DNA of 64,000 nucleotides from JAAYRG01 sp964643255 (GTDB taxonomy: Bacteria > Bacillota > Clostridia > Lachnospirales > Lachnospiraceae), in contig CAZXSM010000001.1 in the NCBI GenBank assembly GCA_964643255.1, forward strand, positions 1 to 64,000. Reading direction: 5' to 3'. Within the stretch, counting starts at the first letter, position 1. The number at the start of each line of letters is the position of its first letter. Shown here piece after piece: positions 63,277 through 64,000 of this stretch. The notes below the pieces were generated by a model. That model searched no databases and was not told the origin of the DNA. It saw nothing but the letters and a program-made list of their open reading frames with translations. The position numbers were made by a program, and so were the translations under genes.

Positions 63277-64000
63277 CTATGAAGTTGTTACAGCAATTAT
63301 TGTTATTGTAATAATAAATAATATAAGCCCCACAATTACAGTATTTAACAACAAACTTGAGGAATCTCCAGCCCCACTTATACAATTAAGTAAACGCTTA
63401 TCCGATATTGGTTGAACTAAGGCGCTACTTAGTTTATAGACAATTGTAGTAACTGCAAGCTTACATACTGGCAAGGCACATATTACTAGTATGACTACCA
63501 CTCCTGCTACCCCAATAGCATTTTTAAGTAAAATACTTACACTTACCATACTTTCTGCAACACCCCCTATAATATCTCCAACTCCAGGAATTGCTTTTGC
63601 CGTCTTAAATATAGCAGACTTCTTTAGATTATCTGAAATAGGAGAAATTAAGCCGCTGGCTGTATTTATTCCAACTACTAGAGCCACCAAGGCTTTTAAT
63701 GACCACTTCACAAGATCAGAGATTAACTGAGCTAATTTAGATAGCATGTCCTCCTTAGATAAATTGTTAGCAAGAGTCAATATAAAATGTATATTAATCA
63801 AAGGAATTATTATTTTAAGTATAATTACATCTATAAATGTAATTAAAAATAATGAGCTATGAGAATAAACATAAGAAGTAGTTGTTCCAGTGCTAAACAC
63901 GAGAGCCATTATATATGTAGGTACAAGCACTTTCATAAAATCTAGTAAGGAGCCTATTGTACTGGCAGCTAAATTTGAAACTGCAATGTATGAAGATGTT
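63277..64000 (-). CDS. spoIIIAE: Stage III sporulation protein AE, 5' end outside window
   Basis: Polytopic membrane protein of the SpoIIIA channel. The frame is open to the window edge, so only the C-terminal 240 residues are seen (SNLAASTIGSLLDFMKVLVP at the start of the visible part). Several membrane segments; TASGLISP-type region and KAIPGVGDIIGGVAESMV are typical. An internal ATG at 63936 is not the true start. Confidence 0.95.
   Translation of the reverse strand, partial: TSSYIAVSNLAASTIGSLLDFMKVLVPTYIMALVFSTGTTTSYVYSHSSLFLITFIDVIILKIIIPLINIHFILTLANNLSKEDMLSKLAQLISDLVKWSLKALVALVVGINTASGLISPISDNLKKSAIFKTAKAIPGVGDIIGGVAESMVSVSILLKNAIGVAGVVVILVICALPVCKLAVTTIVYKLSSALVQPISDKRLLNCISGAGDSSSLLLNTVIVGLILFIITITIIAVTTS

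Overview
The window is an AT-rich stretch of chromosome from an endospore-forming, anaerobic-type member of the Firmicutes, most likely class Clostridia. The evidence is the sporulation set (spoIIP, gpr, spoIVB, spo0A, spoIIIAE-AH), the conserved order spoIIIA - asp23 - nusB - xseA - xseB - ispA - dxs - tlyA - nadK - argR with recN - spoIVB - spo0A beyond it, strong GGAGG ribosome binding sites, type III glutamine synthetase, FeoAB and a Na+-pump decarboxylase. The genus cannot be fixed from the sequence alone. No rRNA, tRNA, CRISPR array, insertion sequence or prophage was seen. Most genes lie on the minus strand.

Layout. 1-4.7 kb: lepA (3' end outside the window, disrupted by an assembly chimera), spoIIP and gpr. 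4.8-5.6 kb: rpsT and a small membrane protein on the plus strand. 5.7-8.5 kb: a domain-permuted family 3 glycoside hydrolase. 8.8-11.2 kb: beta and gamma subunits of a Na+-pumping decarboxylase and a PduO-type cobalamin adenosyltransferase. 11.3-13.5 kb: holA, a NYN-LOTUS protein and a decayed asparaginase fragment. 13.6-17.8 kb: glnN, a DUF624 protein and azlCD. 17.8-25.1 kb: serC-serA-DUF1015 and ilvD-ilvB. 25.4-28.6 kb: efp, aroK-aroQ, a YqeG phosphatase and a class I amidotransferase-type hydrolase. 28.7-33.5 kb: an EF-G-like GTPase, then tyrA-aroA. 33.5-37.2 kb: feoAB, then a small MraZ/AbrB-like protein with a CarD-family regulator. 37.3-46.4 kb: gap-pgk-tpiA-gpmI-secG-rnr-smpB, with a barnase/barstar pair lying between secG and rnr. 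46.7-51.2 kb: spo0A, spoIVB, recN. 51.4-52.3 kb: uppP. 52.3-60.9 kb: yebC, argR, nadK, tlyA, dxs, ispA, xseB, xseA, nusB and asp23. 61.0-64.0 kb: spoIIIAH, AG, AF and AE (AE runs off the end).

The genes fall into working groups: engulfment and forespore channel formation (SpoIIP, SpoIIIA), sporulation control and signalling (Spo0A, SpoIVB), lower glycolysis, translation quality control (SmpB, RNase R, LepA, EF-P), aromatic, serine and branched-chain amino acid synthesis, iron uptake, and isoprenoid/undecaprenyl metabolism.

The assembly contains three 10-N gaps and one 100-N gap. At the first, about 250 bases of polC have been joined into lepA at an 8-base microhomology. The 100-N gap lies inside a 15-bp tandem repeat in the barnase gene. 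The most interesting biology is the lipoprotein-type barnase with a TEDTK-repeat stalk, an EF-G paralogue with non-consensus GTPase motifs and paired dyads in its leader, a pair of related palindromic repeats, the asparaginase remnant that now carries a promoter, and several long nested hairpins at operon ends. I found no clear multi-gene system that I could call new.
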